DNA of 64,000 nt from positions 17,430 to 81,429 of the forward strand of contig CAJTDX010000017.1 of the NCBI GenBank assembly GCA_910575155.1, in the 5' to 3' direction. The stretch is from Lachnospiraceae bacterium (GTDB lineage: Bacteria > Bacillota > Clostridia > Lachnospirales > Lachnospiraceae). Under the pieces are notes generated by a model. That model ran no database searches and had not been told where the DNA came from. It worked only from the letters and a program-made list of their open reading frames with translations. This document shows positions 35,801 through 46,100 of the stretch, piece by piece. Position 1 is the stretch's first letter. Each line of letters opens with the position of its first letter. The translations under genes and the position numbers were made by a program.

Positions 35801-36790
35801 ATGGAAAAAACAAAACAGCAGAAAGCAAAAGATTTTTTGATTAATAATGGTGTTATTATTGTTATGTTTGTTCTGGTTATTTATACCGGAATTACGGCAG
35901 ATAACTTCCTCACAAGTAGTAACTTATTGAATATTTTGATGAATATGAGTGCCCGTCTGGTAATCGCTTTGGGTATTGCAGGCTGCGTTATTACTGCAGG
36001 GTGCGACCTCTCCGCAGGACGTATGATCGGTTTTGCAGGCTGCGTGGCAGGTACATTACTGCAGCGTATGGATTATTCCGGTAAATTCTTTCCGGATATG
36101 CAGCCAATGAACGTATTTTTAGCGCTGATTATCATTATGGCAATCTGTGCTGTATTCGGAAGTATTACAGGATTTTTCATTGCATACCTGAATGTACCTC
36201 CGTTCATCGCTACTCTGGCTATGATGGAAATCGTGTATGGTATTTCAATGATTTATACAGGAGCAACACCTTTGGGTGGATATGTTTCTTCCTATACAGG
36301 TCTTGCAACAGGTTCCTTCCTGGGAATCAGTTATCTGATCTGGATTGCTATCATTGTAGCAGCTATCACATGGTTTATATTTAACATGACCCGTCATGGA
36401 AAATACATGTATGCGATCGGTGGAAATCCTCAGGCAGCAGAAGTTGCAGGTGTTCCGGTTAAATTGACACTGGTATTGATCTACATGAAAGCAGCAGCTA
36501 TGTATGGTCTGGCAGGATTCATGCTGGGTGCAAAAGCTGGTGGAGCATCCGTTCAGTTAGGTTATGGTTACGAAATGGAAGCGATTGCAGCATGTACCAT
36601 CGGTGGTGTATCTGTAACAGGTGGACGTGGTAAAGTGTCCTCAGCCGTTATCGGTGTTGCTGTATTCGAGCTTTTGAAAGCATCCTTACAGTACTTGGGC
36701 GTGGATGCAAACGCACAGTACATAGCGATCGGTATCGTTATCTTTATAGCTATTTCTCTGGATATTAGAAAATATGTAGCAAAGAAATAA
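35801..36790 (+). CDS. mglC: Sugar ABC transporter permease, MglC type
   Basis: 329 residues, about ten membrane segments, of the BPD_transp_2 family. The family signature AEVAGVPVKLTLVLIYMKAA and later GGVSVTGGRGKVSSAVIGV are present. Partner of MglA/MglB; the E. coli homologue (336 aa) has a similar length. Ends at a strong terminator. Confidence 0.93.
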   Translation: MEKTKQQKAKDFLINNGVIIVMFVLVIYTGITADNFLTSSNLLNILMNMSARLVIALGIAGCVITAGCDLSAGRMIGFAGCVAGTLLQRMDYSGKFFPDMQPMNVFLALIIIMAICAVFGSITGFFIAYLNVPPFIATLAMMEIVYGISMIYTGATPLGGYVSSYTGLATGSFLGISYLIWIAIIVAAITWFIFNMTRHGKYMYAIGGNPQAAEVAGVPVKLTLVLIYMKAAAMYGLAGFMLGAKAGGASVQLGYGYEMEAIAACTIGGVSVTGGRGKVSSAVIGVAVFELLKASLQYLGVDANAQYIAIGIVIFIAISLDIRKYVAKK

Positions 36791-36807
36791 TTAATTTCAG
36801 AATGCTC

Positions 36808-36838
36808 AATAGCGGCTGGATTTTTCAGCCGCTATTTT
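36808..36838 (+). terminator. Intrinsic terminator of the mgl operon
   Basis: AATAGCGGCTG, a 7-nt loop, CAGCCGCTATT, then TTTT; the outer AATGC/GCATT may add pairing. Confidence 0.9.
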
Positions 36839-36881
36839 GGCATTATAAGAGTAAAAGAATCTGCTATTCGTTCACGAACGG

Positions 36882-36914
36882 TCTGTTTGTGTCTGGTAAT
36901 GCACAGAATGGAGG
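36882..36914 (+). promoter_or_regulatory. Leader motif shared with 22279-22311 (copy B)
   Basis: CTGTTTGTG, variable loop, GCACAGAATGGAGG, ending at the Shine-Dalgarno of the gene at 36920. See copy A. Confidence 0.4.
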
Positions 36915-36919
36915 AAACA

Positions 36920-37231
36920 ATGGATAAATTTCTGGATTTGGCGGGGATCCCGCTGCTGCTGTTTGTAATACTTGTTTACTATGCAATTCGTCTCAGGATT
37001 ACAGGAGACTCTACAATTATACGTGGAAAAGATAAAGGTCCGTTGAAGGATGAGAAGATGTACGTTAAGCAGGCAGCCGGACTGATGCTGTTTTTAGCGG
37101 CAGCTTCTTTACTGATGATGGTGCTTTTATTTTGGAATGTGAGAGTGGCTATTGCAGAAATCGTTGTCTGTATCCTTGCGCTTGGCTTTATGTGGAAACG
37201 TATGAACGATAAATACGGAGAACAGGGATAA
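36920..37231 (+). CDS. Small membrane protein of unknown function
   Basis: 103 residues, start MDKFLDLAGIP with GGAGG 5 nt upstream. Two or three membrane segments: about residues 7-24, 52-72 and 77-95, with a charged central loop (RGKDKGPLKDEKMYVK). No family recognised. It opens a tight cluster: the YesN-like regulator follows after 18 bp, so it is probably co-transcribed with the sugar-sensing genes. Confidence 0.7.
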   Translation: MDKFLDLAGIPLLLFVILVYYAIRLRITGDSTIIRGKDKGPLKDEKMYVKQAAGLMLFLAAASLLMMVLLFWNVRVAIAEIVVCILALGFMWKRMNDKYGEQG

Positions 37232-37249
37232 TAGAAAGGACAACAGGCT

Positions 37250-38869
37250 ATGGATTTGTATTCAGTCATGTTAGTGGATGATGAAGAGGCGGTTCGTCAG
37301 GCGATTGCAAAGAAGTTAGATTGGAATGAGATCGGATTTCAGGTTATTGCCACAGCAGAAAATGGAGAAGAAGCTCTTGAACTGGCTGAGAAGTTAAGGC
37401 CGGATGTGGTGATGACCGATATCAAGATGCCGTTTATGGATGGTCTGACTTTTTGTAACCGGCTAAAAGAAAGTCAGAAGAATATTAAGATAATTATTTT
37501 TTCTGGTTTTGATGAGTTTGAGTATGCCCAGGAGGCGATCAAGCTGGAAGTGGAGGAGTATATCCTTAAGCCGGTGGATTCGGAAGAGTTAAGAAGCGTC
37601 TTTGTAAAATTGAAAGAAGAGCTGGATGCAGAGATCAATGCGAAACGAAATCAGGACAAGTTTTATCAATATTATCTGAAAAGTCTCCCTGTGATGAAAG
37701 AACAGTTCATGATCGGTTTACTGGAGGGAAGGATTGCTGATGAACGCATTCAGGAGATGAACAGTTCTTATGAAGTGAATCTGGAATCTGATTTTTATGC
37801 GGTGGTCGTCTTCCGCACAGATACGCAGTCGAAAAGTGAACGTGAAGGAAAAAAACAGGCCATATTGAATCTGTCTTTAAAGCAGATTATTGATGAAAAT
37901 ATAGAGAAAGATACTCAGATGCACAGCTTTGTCTATTTAGACGCAGTAGTCGTAATCCTGATGCTTGAGGGAAGCGCTCATTTTGGCGGTGCAGTGCGGG
38001 AAATAGATCAGATTTGCAGAATTGCAAGCCGTTTACTGGAAATCAATGTGACAGCGGGGATTGGACAGCTGGTAAAAAATCTGGAGGACATGTCGGTGTC
38101 TTATAAAGGAGCCATGGACGCAGCGGATTACCGTGTGCTACTGGAACCCAATCAGGCTATTTATATTAAGGACATTCAGCCTTCCATAAACCATGATTTC
38201 TTTCTGGACGACAATGATATTCAAAAGGTATTGAAAGCAGTGAAGCTGGGACAGAGTCATGAAGTGAGAGTTGCGGTGGCTGAATTGATCAACAAGTTCA
38301 AAAACTCCAATATTTCCCTGCGGAGGTTTCAGGTAGCCATGCTGGAAATGGTAACGGAGCTTTCAAAACTGGGACGTTCCTATCATTTAAATCTGGAGGA
38401 GGTTTTTGGAGGAAACGTAGACTTTTATCAGGAAATCGTCAGATTTGATTCGTTGGATGATTTGGAAGACTGGCTGATTAATATCTGTATGAAATTCCGG
38501 ATGTTTATACGCCAGGAACAGATGGATTCCGCAAAACTGCTGGCAGAAAAAGCGAAACAGTATATTGAAGAACATTATGAGGAGAGCAAGCTGTCGGTAG
38601 AAGTATTATGCAGTCATTTGAATGTGAGCGCCGCCTATTTTTCTACCATTTTTAAGAGAGAAACCGGGGAAAGTTTTGTCACATATCTCACAAATGTGAG
38701 GATGGAGGCGGCGTTGGAGCTTTTAAATAATACCAGGGACAAGACGTATATCATTGCCAGAAAGGTAGGTTATACGGAGCCAAATTATTTTAGTTATGTG
38801 TTTAAGAAAAAATATGGAATTTCACCGACAAAATATAGGATGAGCAGTTTAGAGCAGAATGGAAACTAA
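37250..38869 (+). CDS. YesN-type response regulator (receiver + AraC HTH)
   Basis: 539 residues. Receiver (1-125): VMLVDDEEAVRQAI, phospho-acceptor Asp in DVVMTDIKMPFMDGLTF, Lys in EYILKPVDSEEL. A middle region (about 130-420) matches the long linker of YesN proteins, and the C-terminal AraC helix-turn-helix pair is clear (LCSHLNVSAAYFSTIFKRET; KVGYTEPNYFSYVFKKKYGI, then SPTKYR). It likely activates the sugar transport and GH97 genes nearby. The kinase gene overlaps it by 11 nt. Confidence 0.94.
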   Translation: MDLYSVMLVDDEEAVRQAIAKKLDWNEIGFQVIATAENGEEALELAEKLRPDVVMTDIKMPFMDGLTFCNRLKESQKNIKIIIFSGFDEFEYAQEAIKLEVEEYILKPVDSEELRSVFVKLKEELDAEINAKRNQDKFYQYYLKSLPVMKEQFMIGLLEGRIADERIQEMNSSYEVNLESDFYAVVVFRTDTQSKSEREGKKQAILNLSLKQIIDENIEKDTQMHSFVYLDAVVVILMLEGSAHFGGAVREIDQICRIASRLLEINVTAGIGQLVKNLEDMSVSYKGAMDAADYRVLLEPNQAIYIKDIQPSINHDFFLDDNDIQKVLKAVKLGQSHEVRVAVAELINKFKNSNISLRRFQVAMLEMVTELSKLGRSYHLNLEEVFGGNVDFYQEIVRFDSLDDLEDWLINICMKFRMFIRQEQMDSAKLLAEKAKQYIEEHYEESKLSVEVLCSHLNVSAAYFSTIFKRETGESFVTYLTNVRMEAALELLNNTRDKTYIIARKVGYTEPNYFSYVFKKKYGISPTKYRMSSLEQNGN

Positions 38870-40658
38870 GATTAAGAAGTATTGGGAATTTGTTAAATTT
38901 CGTTTTCGTACGGCAAGCATCCAGGCGTTGATTGCCGTATCTTTTACTATTATGGCAGTAATCTCCATGGGGTTTGCCGGCATTCTTTTGTATGGAAGGT
39001 TCAGCTCCAGTACGGAAGAACTTATACTGAAAAACAGCGAACAGCTTGTAAATCAGATCAGTCTGAATCTGGAGAACTATGTGAGAGGGATGATGCGGAT
39101 CTCTGATTCTATGTATTATGGTGTTATCAAGAATGTGGATCTGGAATCGGACAACCTGAATCAGGAACTGAATCTGCTGTATGAGGCCAATAAAGATGAT
39201 CTGGTAAATATAGCCTGTTTTGACGACAGCGGGAATCTGGTAGGCGCAGTGCCAGTGGCCACTATGAAGAAAAATCTGGACATCACCACCCAGGAATGGT
39301 ATAAGAAAGCGAATAACAAAATTGAAAACCTTCATTTTTCTACGCCTCATGTGCAGAATCTCTTTGAAGAAAGTACGTACCGTTACTATTGGGTAGTGTC
39401 TATGAGCCGGATTGTGGAATTAACCAGAGGCGGCGACATTGGCAGAGGTATTTTGCTGGTGGACATGAATTACAGCAGTATTGAGCAGCTTTTCACCAAA
39501 GTAAATGCAAAAAATGCAGGCTATGTGTATTTAATAGACAGAAATGGTGAGATTATTTATCATCCCAGGCAGAAAGCCATTTATTCGAAACTGGATAAAG
39601 AAAATAATATTGCGGCGGCGCTGTATGAGGATGGAAATTATAAGGAGATTTTTGAGGGAGAAGAGAGATCGGTATCGGTAAAAACCTTAGGTTATACCGG
39701 ATGGAAAATTGTCAGCGTGGTGACGACGGATGAATTTTATCTGGATTTGACGCAGATAAGGTTTTTTGTGATTGTGATTGTGGTATTTGCAATTCTTCTA
39801 ATGTCTGCTATGAATATGATTATATCTTCAAGAATTTCCACGCCGATTCAGAAGCTGGAAAAATCGGTAAAGGTTTTGGAAAGCGGGAGTTTGAATTTAG
39901 AGATCTATGAGGGCGGCTCAAAAGAAATCAGGCATCTGGGCAGGACAATCAAAGGTATGGTAATCCAGATGCGGGAACTGATGGATGATATTGTACTTGA
40001 GCAGGAGGAAAAGAGAAAAAGTGAACTGGACGCCCTTCAGTCTCAGATTAATCCGCATTTTCTGTATAATACATTGGATTCCATCGTATGGATGATTGAA
40101 AGTGAACAATATAAAGAGGCTATTTCCATGGTAACAGCCCTGTCCAGACTGTTCCGAATCAGTCTCAACAAAGGAAAAACCATAATATCGATTGCCGACG
40201 AGCTGACTCATGCCAGAAATTATATGAATATTCAGAAGGTACGGTATAAGAACCGCTTTGAATTTAAGACGCATGCAGATCCTGAGATTTATAACTGCAG
40301 CACGATTAAGCTGATTATTCAGCCAATTCTCGAAAATGCAATTTATTATGGCATGGAATATATGGACGGAGACGGTATTATTGAGGTAAAAGGTTATGAA
40401 AAAGACGGTGATATTTATATAGATGTGACCGATAACGGTCTGGGAATGTCCAAGGAAGTGGTAGATTATCTTCTGACCGATAACGGAAGAGTTCACAAGA
40501 AAGGTTCGGGCGTGGGTCTGCTGAATGTTCATCAGAGAATACGCCTGTATTTTGGGGAGCCATATGGCCTGAGTATAGAAAGCGAACCTGACGAGGGAAC
40601 GACAGTTACGATTCATTTGCCTAAGAAATCTATGCAGGAGGAACCTGTACATGACTAA
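38859..40658 (+). CDS. YesM-type sensor histidine kinase
   Basis: 599 residues. TM1 about 18-42, an extracellular dCache-like sensor (about 45-285; RYYWVVSMSRIVEL, GGDIGRGILLVDMNYSS, AGYVYLIDRNGEIIYHP), TM2 about 300-322, HAMP, then the His_kinase domain with the acceptor His in LQSQINPHFLYNTLDSIVWM and ATPase segment PILENAIYYG, DNGLGM and GSGVGLLNVHQRIRLYFG. Partner of the preceding regulator; coupled by an 11-nt overlap. The next gene overlaps its 3' end by 8 nt. Confidence 0.94.
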   Translation: METKIKKYWEFVKFRFRTASIQALIAVSFTIMAVISMGFAGILLYGRFSSSTEELILKNSEQLVNQISLNLENYVRGMMRISDSMYYGVIKNVDLESDNLNQELNLLYEANKDDLVNIACFDDSGNLVGAVPVATMKKNLDITTQEWYKKANNKIENLHFSTPHVQNLFEESTYRYYWVVSMSRIVELTRGGDIGRGILLVDMNYSSIEQLFTKVNAKNAGYVYLIDRNGEIIYHPRQKAIYSKLDKENNIAAALYEDGNYKEIFEGEERSVSVKTLGYTGWKIVSVVTTDEFYLDLTQIRFFVIVIVVFAILLMSAMNMIISSRISTPIQKLEKSVKVLESGSLNLEIYEGGSKEIRHLGRTIKGMVIQMRELMDDIVLEQEEKRKSELDALQSQINPHFLYNTLDSIVWMIESEQYKEAISMVTALSRLFRISLNKGKTIISIADELTHARNYMNIQKVRYKNRFEFKTHADPEIYNCSTIKLIIQPILENAIYYGMEYMDGDGIIEVKGYEKDGDIYIDVTDNGLGMSKEVVDYLLTDNGRVHKKGSGVGLLNVHQRIRLYFGEPYGLSIESEPDEGTTVTIHLPKKSMQEEPVHD

Positions 40659-41592
40659 GAAAAACTGGATTATTTTTGGTATTATGGTAAGTATGATGAT
40701 ACTGGTAATCGTGATGACTTATGTGTATATGGTGCCTTCTAAATCTGAAAAAAAAAGAATCCAGATTTCAGTGGTGGTGTACGGGAGCAGCAACGGACGC
40801 TGGACTGCGTTTAAAGAAGGAGTAGACCAGGCAGAGACAGATTTTGAGGCGGTAGTGAATTTTATAATCATGGATGAAAAAAATGATTTTTCGGAACAGG
40901 CGGAAGTTTTAAAGCGGGAACTGGAGGGAGGAGCTCAGGGCCTGGCGGTGGCGGCGGCAGACTGCCGGGAGATGAAGGATGATATCACAGAACTTGCAGA
41001 AAACGTGCCTGTCATACTGGTAGAGAGCGACATGGAGGTGGATTTGCCCTGTGTGGCGGCGGATGCCTACCAGATGGGAAGCGGACTGGCCCGGCAAATC
41101 GTAACAGAGATGGGAGAAGATCTCCAGGTATATATTCTGCCTGTGGACCAGAGACGTTCATGTACAGGGATTCGTCTGCAGGGATTTCTGGATGAAATGA
41201 AAGATTCTGTCAAAGATGTGACGCAGCTTACACGTTTTGACGAAAATGCGCAGCGGGAATTTTGGGACAAAGCAGAATCGGCGGTATTGGTGGCTCTGGA
41301 TGACCGGGAACTGGAACATGCAGTGACAGCGGTGCAGGAGAGCGAGCAGAAGGTGAGTCTGTATGGAATAGGAAGCAGTGAGAAAATCGTATATGAGCTT
41401 GACCGGGGAGTGATAAAAGGCATTGTATTTCAAAATGAATTTAATATGGGATATGAGGCAGTGGAGGTGCTGATTCAGAAGATACGCGGGGAGAAAGTTT
41501 CAAAGATGCCGGAAGTTGACTATCATCATGCATCTAAGGAGACCATGCACCTCAAAGAAAATGAGCGTCTGCTCTTTCCAATCATTCAATGA
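40651..41592 (+). CDS. Membrane-anchored sugar-binding protein of the sensing cassette
   Basis: 313 residues. One N-terminal TM (about residues 5-27, no lipobox) and a type-1 periplasmic-binding fold (IQISVVVYGSSNGRWTAFKE; QGLAVAAADCREM; VPVILVESD; ADAYQMGSGLARQI; GIVFQNEFNMGYEAVE). It overlaps the kinase gene, and no ABC gene sits beside it, so it is probably a co-receptor presenting ligand to the kinase rather than a transport protein. Ligand unknown, possibly the sugar imported by the Mgl system. Confidence 0.8.
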   Translation: MTKKNWIIFGIMVSMMILVIVMTYVYMVPSKSEKKRIQISVVVYGSSNGRWTAFKEGVDQAETDFEAVVNFIIMDEKNDFSEQAEVLKRELEGGAQGLAVAAADCREMKDDITELAENVPVILVESDMEVDLPCVAADAYQMGSGLARQIVTEMGEDLQVYILPVDQRRSCTGIRLQGFLDEMKDSVKDVTQLTRFDENAQREFWDKAESAVLVALDDRELEHAVTAVQESEQKVSLYGIGSSEKIVYELDRGVIKGIVFQNEFNMGYEAVEVLIQKIRGEKVSKMPEVDYHHASKETMHLKENERLLFPIIQ

Positions 41593-41607
41593 TAACTGGA
41601 GGCATAT

Positions 41608-42675
41608 ATGAAGAAGAAATATATACAGATAATATTTTACTTATGGATCGTGCTATGTTTGTCAGGATGCGGGATGGAAAATAATTTTCAAAATGAGCGT
41701 GGAGAACTTCCGAGAAGCTTAAAGATTGGGGTCAGCGTATATGATCAGTATGATACGTTTGTGGCAAGTTTGACAGAATGTCTGAAATCTATGGCGAAAC
41801 AGAAAGAAAAGGATGAAAAGATCAGTATCAATGTTGAAGTGGTGAGCGCCGGAGGCAAGCAGAGCGTTCAAAATGACCAGGCCACAGATTTTATCAATGC
41901 CGGCTGTGATATTCTCTGTATCAATCTGGTGGACCGAACAGACGCCACCATGATTATTGAGAAAGCCAAAAATGCAGGCGTACCAATTATTTTCTTTAAC
42001 AGGGAACTGGTAAGAGAGGATTTGGAGCGCTGGGACAAGCTGTATTACGTTGGTTCGTCTGCTGCGGAGTCCGGGGACATGGAGGGACAGATTGTAGTGG
42101 ATTTGTGTACAGGAGAAGATAATTTTAAAAAATGGGATAAAAACGGCGATGGCAAATTACAGTATGTGATTCTGGAAGGGGAGGCAGGTCATCAGGATTC
42201 TCTGGTTCGTACAGAGCATTCTATTAATGTTATTACGGAAGGGGGCATTAACCTGGAGAAGCTGGGGGATGGCATTGCAAACTGGAACAGGGCGCAGGGT
42301 AAGACGAAAATGGACCAGTGGATGGACGAGATCGGAGATCGTATTGAGCTGGTACTTTCTAATAATGACGATATGGCGCTGGGGGCGATTGATTCCTGGA
42401 AGGAGTCAGGAAAATCAGAATGGCCGCTGATTGTGGGCATTGATGGAACGGCTCCGGCCCTTCAGGAAGTTTTGGAAGGAAATATGCAGGGGACAGTGCT
42501 GAACGACGCTCCCGGACAGGCGCACAGTATTCTGGAAATTGCGTATTCTCTGGGGCAGGGCACAGAGCTGCCGGAGGATATAGCGCTGGTGGATGACATC
42601 TATGTGAGTCTCCCCTATCGCATTGTTACGGCGGAAAATGTGGAACAGATTCTGGAACAGCAGTACCAGCCTTAA
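41608..42675 (+). CDS. Second MglB-like sugar-binding lipoprotein
   Basis: 355 residues. Lipobox LSGCG near residue 21. The fold matches galactose/glucose-binding protein: GVSVYDQYDTFVASL, DILCINLVDRTDATMI, calcium loop DKNGDGKLQYVILEGE, SNNDDMALGAIDSW and LEGNMQGTVLNDAPGQAHS. It is a paralogue of the mglB product, without the Thr/Asp linker. GGAGG ribosome site, 15 bp after the previous gene. Its place at the end of the sensing cassette suggests a sensory role, perhaps delivering sugar to the kinase. Confidence 0.87.
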   Translation: MKKKYIQIIFYLWIVLCLSGCGMENNFQNERGELPRSLKIGVSVYDQYDTFVASLTECLKSMAKQKEKDEKISINVEVVSAGGKQSVQNDQATDFINAGCDILCINLVDRTDATMIIEKAKNAGVPIIFFNRELVREDLERWDKLYYVGSSAAESGDMEGQIVVDLCTGEDNFKKWDKNGDGKLQYVILEGEAGHQDSLVRTEHSINVITEGGINLEKLGDGIANWNRAQGKTKMDQWMDEIGDRIELVLSNNDDMALGAIDSWKESGKSEWPLIVGIDGTAPALQEVLEGNMQGTVLNDAPGQAHSILEIAYSLGQGTELPEDIALVDDIYVSLPYRIVTAENVEQILEQQYQP

Positions 42676-42717
42676 ATTTATTAATATACTATTGTTCTCA
42701 TGCAGGATTAAGGTATC

Positions 42718-42799
42718 AAAAAGCAGTGAAAAAACGGATGTGGAAAATTTGAAAAAGTACGTGCAAATTTTCTGTGAAAATTTTTTCACTGCTTTTTTT
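42718..42799 (+). terminator. Long two-tier intrinsic terminator
   Basis: Perfect 17-bp stem AAAAAGCAGTGAAAAAA (42718-42734) with 42781-42797, plus an inner AAAATTTG/CAAATTTT hairpin, ending in seven T. Closes the sensing cassette. The following ~360 bp up to 43159 hold no gene; a TATAAT at 43095-43100 without a good -35 is the likely activated promoter of the GH97 gene. Confidence 0.88.
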
Positions 42800-43158
42800 G
42801 TGTCCTGATTTCCTCTGGCGCTCAATCCGGCCAGTAAGCAGGCTGTCAGAGCGAATATTTTTCAGCCTGCAAGGGGGAAAGAGGCGATGCGGCGGCATCG
42901 TTGACTGACGGTAACCGGGAATATGGCAAAACAGGAGATTCTGAAAGTCTGATAGCTGACTGGATGGAGCATGAATGTAAATGTAAGATTATACAAATAA
43001 AAATATGATATATGAAAAATTATGATGTGTATTTTGCGAAAAAAATTATAGATATACAAAAGAAAATTGTATGGTATGTATGGGAGGGAATTTGTATAAT
43101 TACTTTTACAGAAGCTGTTTCCACAGCAGCGGCAAGTTAACACAAGGAGGAGGACAAT

Positions 43159-46100
43159 ATGAAAAGAAAGAACACTTGGCTGAGGAAAAAAGTAAAAGCG
43201 GCATTAGCAGCAGTCATAGCTGTCTCATTGGCATTGGGAAATGTGTCCCCTGTATTGGCGGCAGGACAGGAGACAGAGCGGGCTGCGGCAGATCAGGCGG
43301 GACGGGAAGCTTTGCCAGGCAATGGCATGATGCTCGACGGCAGTTGGATTGTAGACAATCGCAATGATGAAAAATTAAAGGTAAATGAAGATGGAAGCGT
43401 AACCATCACCACAGAGAGGGGTGAATGGGGCAGTATGAAAAATGTACTTCGGCAGAAAGTTGCCAATAAGGCGGACTTTGTGCTGACAGTGAAGGTTTCA
43501 GGACTGGTGGAAAAGGATTATCAGGGAGCTTTTCTGATGGCAAGCAGCGGAGCGGGACAGGCGAATGCCGTAGCGGCAGTGAGAAGATACCACAGTTTTC
43601 TCGGAGGCGGTTATGGAGCTCATGGACTGATAGGCATGATGAGCAACAAGGGAAGCACAGGTGAGTTTTATACGGCTGAACAGGACCGCGGGGAAGAGGT
43701 ATATCTGCGTCTTAAAAAGTCCGGTTCCAGTTTCAGCAGTTATTACAGCAAGAACTACAGCGCCTCTGACGAGGGCTGGACGCTTATCGCGGATGGCAAA
43801 GATAGCAGTATCAACTCCATCACACAGGGAAATCTTACCGGAACAGAAGAAATATACATAGGTCTTACAGCCAACAGCGGAGGTCAGGATAACGCAATGG
43901 ATATCACATTTTCTGATTTCCGTTTCGATGGAGAAGAGATTCCTCTGGGCGTGAATCTGTCCAGTTTAAATTCCGTAGAATTAACATGTGCGGACACGGT
44001 TGCGGTAGGAGGCACAGCGAACCTGACCATGAAAGCGCTTGATGGAAACGGGGACGAACTTGCCGGAGAAACCCTGGACAGCGTTGTCTATGCAAGTGAG
44101 GACGAAGAAATTGCCACTGTAGATCAGAATGGCGTGGTAACGGGCGTCAAAGCCGGGAAGACGGTCATAAGCTGTGAAGTAACGGCCGGGAGCATTGTAA
44201 GGTCGGCGCGCCTGGAAATCCAGGTAGGTGAAATTGTGGCGGAGAAAACCTGGACTACCACATCTCCGGATGGCAGAACCACCCTGGAAGTAGAATTAAT
44301 GACAGGCGGCACCCTGCAGTACCGGGCAAAACAGGATGGAAAAATAACCATGGAAACTTCACCGATCGGCATTGTTACAAGTATCGGAGATTTTTCAAAG
44401 AAACTGGCATTTAAATCAGAAACATCAGAAGAAGAAATCAATGAGACATATCCTATGCTCAGCGGAAAAAGGAAAACTTATACCAATCATTGCAAACAGA
44501 GAACCGTGACGTTCACTCTGGAGGGCAAAGAAGGCGTAGAGTTTGACTTAATCACGCGCGCTTACGACGATGGCACGGCATTTCGTTATGCAATCCGCGG
44601 AAGCGAAGAAAATGCGGCGCTGAATATCAGCAGCGAGACCACTGCTTTCCAGCTGCCGGCGGAGGCAGATGTGTACTATATGCCTCATGGCCCCGGACAG
44701 TGGACGTATGAGGGCTACTATGAAAAGGCAACGACCGAAACTCTTGCAGAGGGAGCGATCCCGTCTATTCCGCTTTTGTATAAAACAAAAGACGGCGTCT
44801 GGAATCTTCTGACAGAGGCGGCTTTAAACGGCTCTTATACAGGCTCCATGACGAGAGTGGAACAGGGCGGCCTTTTAAGACTTGCGTTTGATCCGATTCA
44901 GAGCAAAGACGTGCAGACGACGGCGCCGTTTATGTCTCCCTGGAGAACGATCATTACTGGTACGCCGGAGGATATTGTACAGAATACAATGACGGAAAAC
45001 TTAAGCCCCGAGCGGCTGGACGGATATGATTTTGAGAACTGGGTAGATCCCGGTTTATCTTCCTGGTCCTGGGTAACTTACTACGGCGGACAGGAAAACA
45101 AAGATACCCATAAGAAATTTATTGACATGGCGGCAGATTTGGGCTGGAAATACTATATTTTAGACGAAGGCTGGCAGCCGAAAACCACAAACGGCGACGG
45201 TACCAGATACACAGGCTACAGAGAATGGTTTTATGAGGTAAGAGATTACGCAAATGAAAAAGGCGTGAAGCTGATTGCGTGGGTGGATTCAAAAGATATT
45301 TCCAAAAAGGAAGACCGCGAGAGCCGTCTGGACCAGTGGGCGAAAGATGGAATTGTTGGTATCAAAACAGACTTTTTCAACCACGAATCCCAGTCTGTGC
45401 TGCAGGTATATGATGAATTGTACAAATATTGTGCAGAAAAACACCTGATGGTAAATATTCACGGCGGAAATAAGGCTGCCGGAGAGATCCGGACTTATCC
45501 GAATGTACTGGCGCGCGAGGGGATCGCAGGCCAGGAGCAGGGGGGCATCACGGCAGAACAGTATACCCTGATTCCTTTTATCCGGGCGGCTGTGGGTCCG
45601 GCAGATGTGACCGAGCAGTTATTCTCACGGGACACAAGCAAGACGACTATGGGATTCCAGATTGCCCTGACAGCTCTGGTGGAGGACGGCATTCATTCCA
45701 TGGGTGACAGCGTAGAGAATTATTACAAAGTGGCTCCGGCGATTTCGTATTACAAGAATTATCCATCCTCATGGGATGACTTAAAATATCTGGATTCTGT
45801 GCCTGGAGATTATGTAAATCTGGCAAGAAAAGCGGGAGATAGCTGGTATGTTTCCGGAATCAGTACCAAAGAGAAGGACATGGAGGTTGTTCTGGACTTT
45901 TTGGAAAGCGGAACAGACTACACGGCAGTAATTTATAAAGAGAATGGGCGCAGTGACCTTGTAATGGAAGTGCAGGAAGTGACCAGTACAGATCGCTTAA
46001 GCATTCCCGTATTAAAGGGCGGCGGTTATGCGGTGAAGGTGATTCCCAGGGAGAAATTAGATGTCATTACCTCCATTACTACCGATAAAACAGAAATCGA

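Noticed and set aside
42862..42960. Fourth copy of the hairpin repeat (CTGCAAGG near 42872)
   Set aside because: Shares only a short word and a CGATGC/GCATCG hairpin; the long stem is missing.
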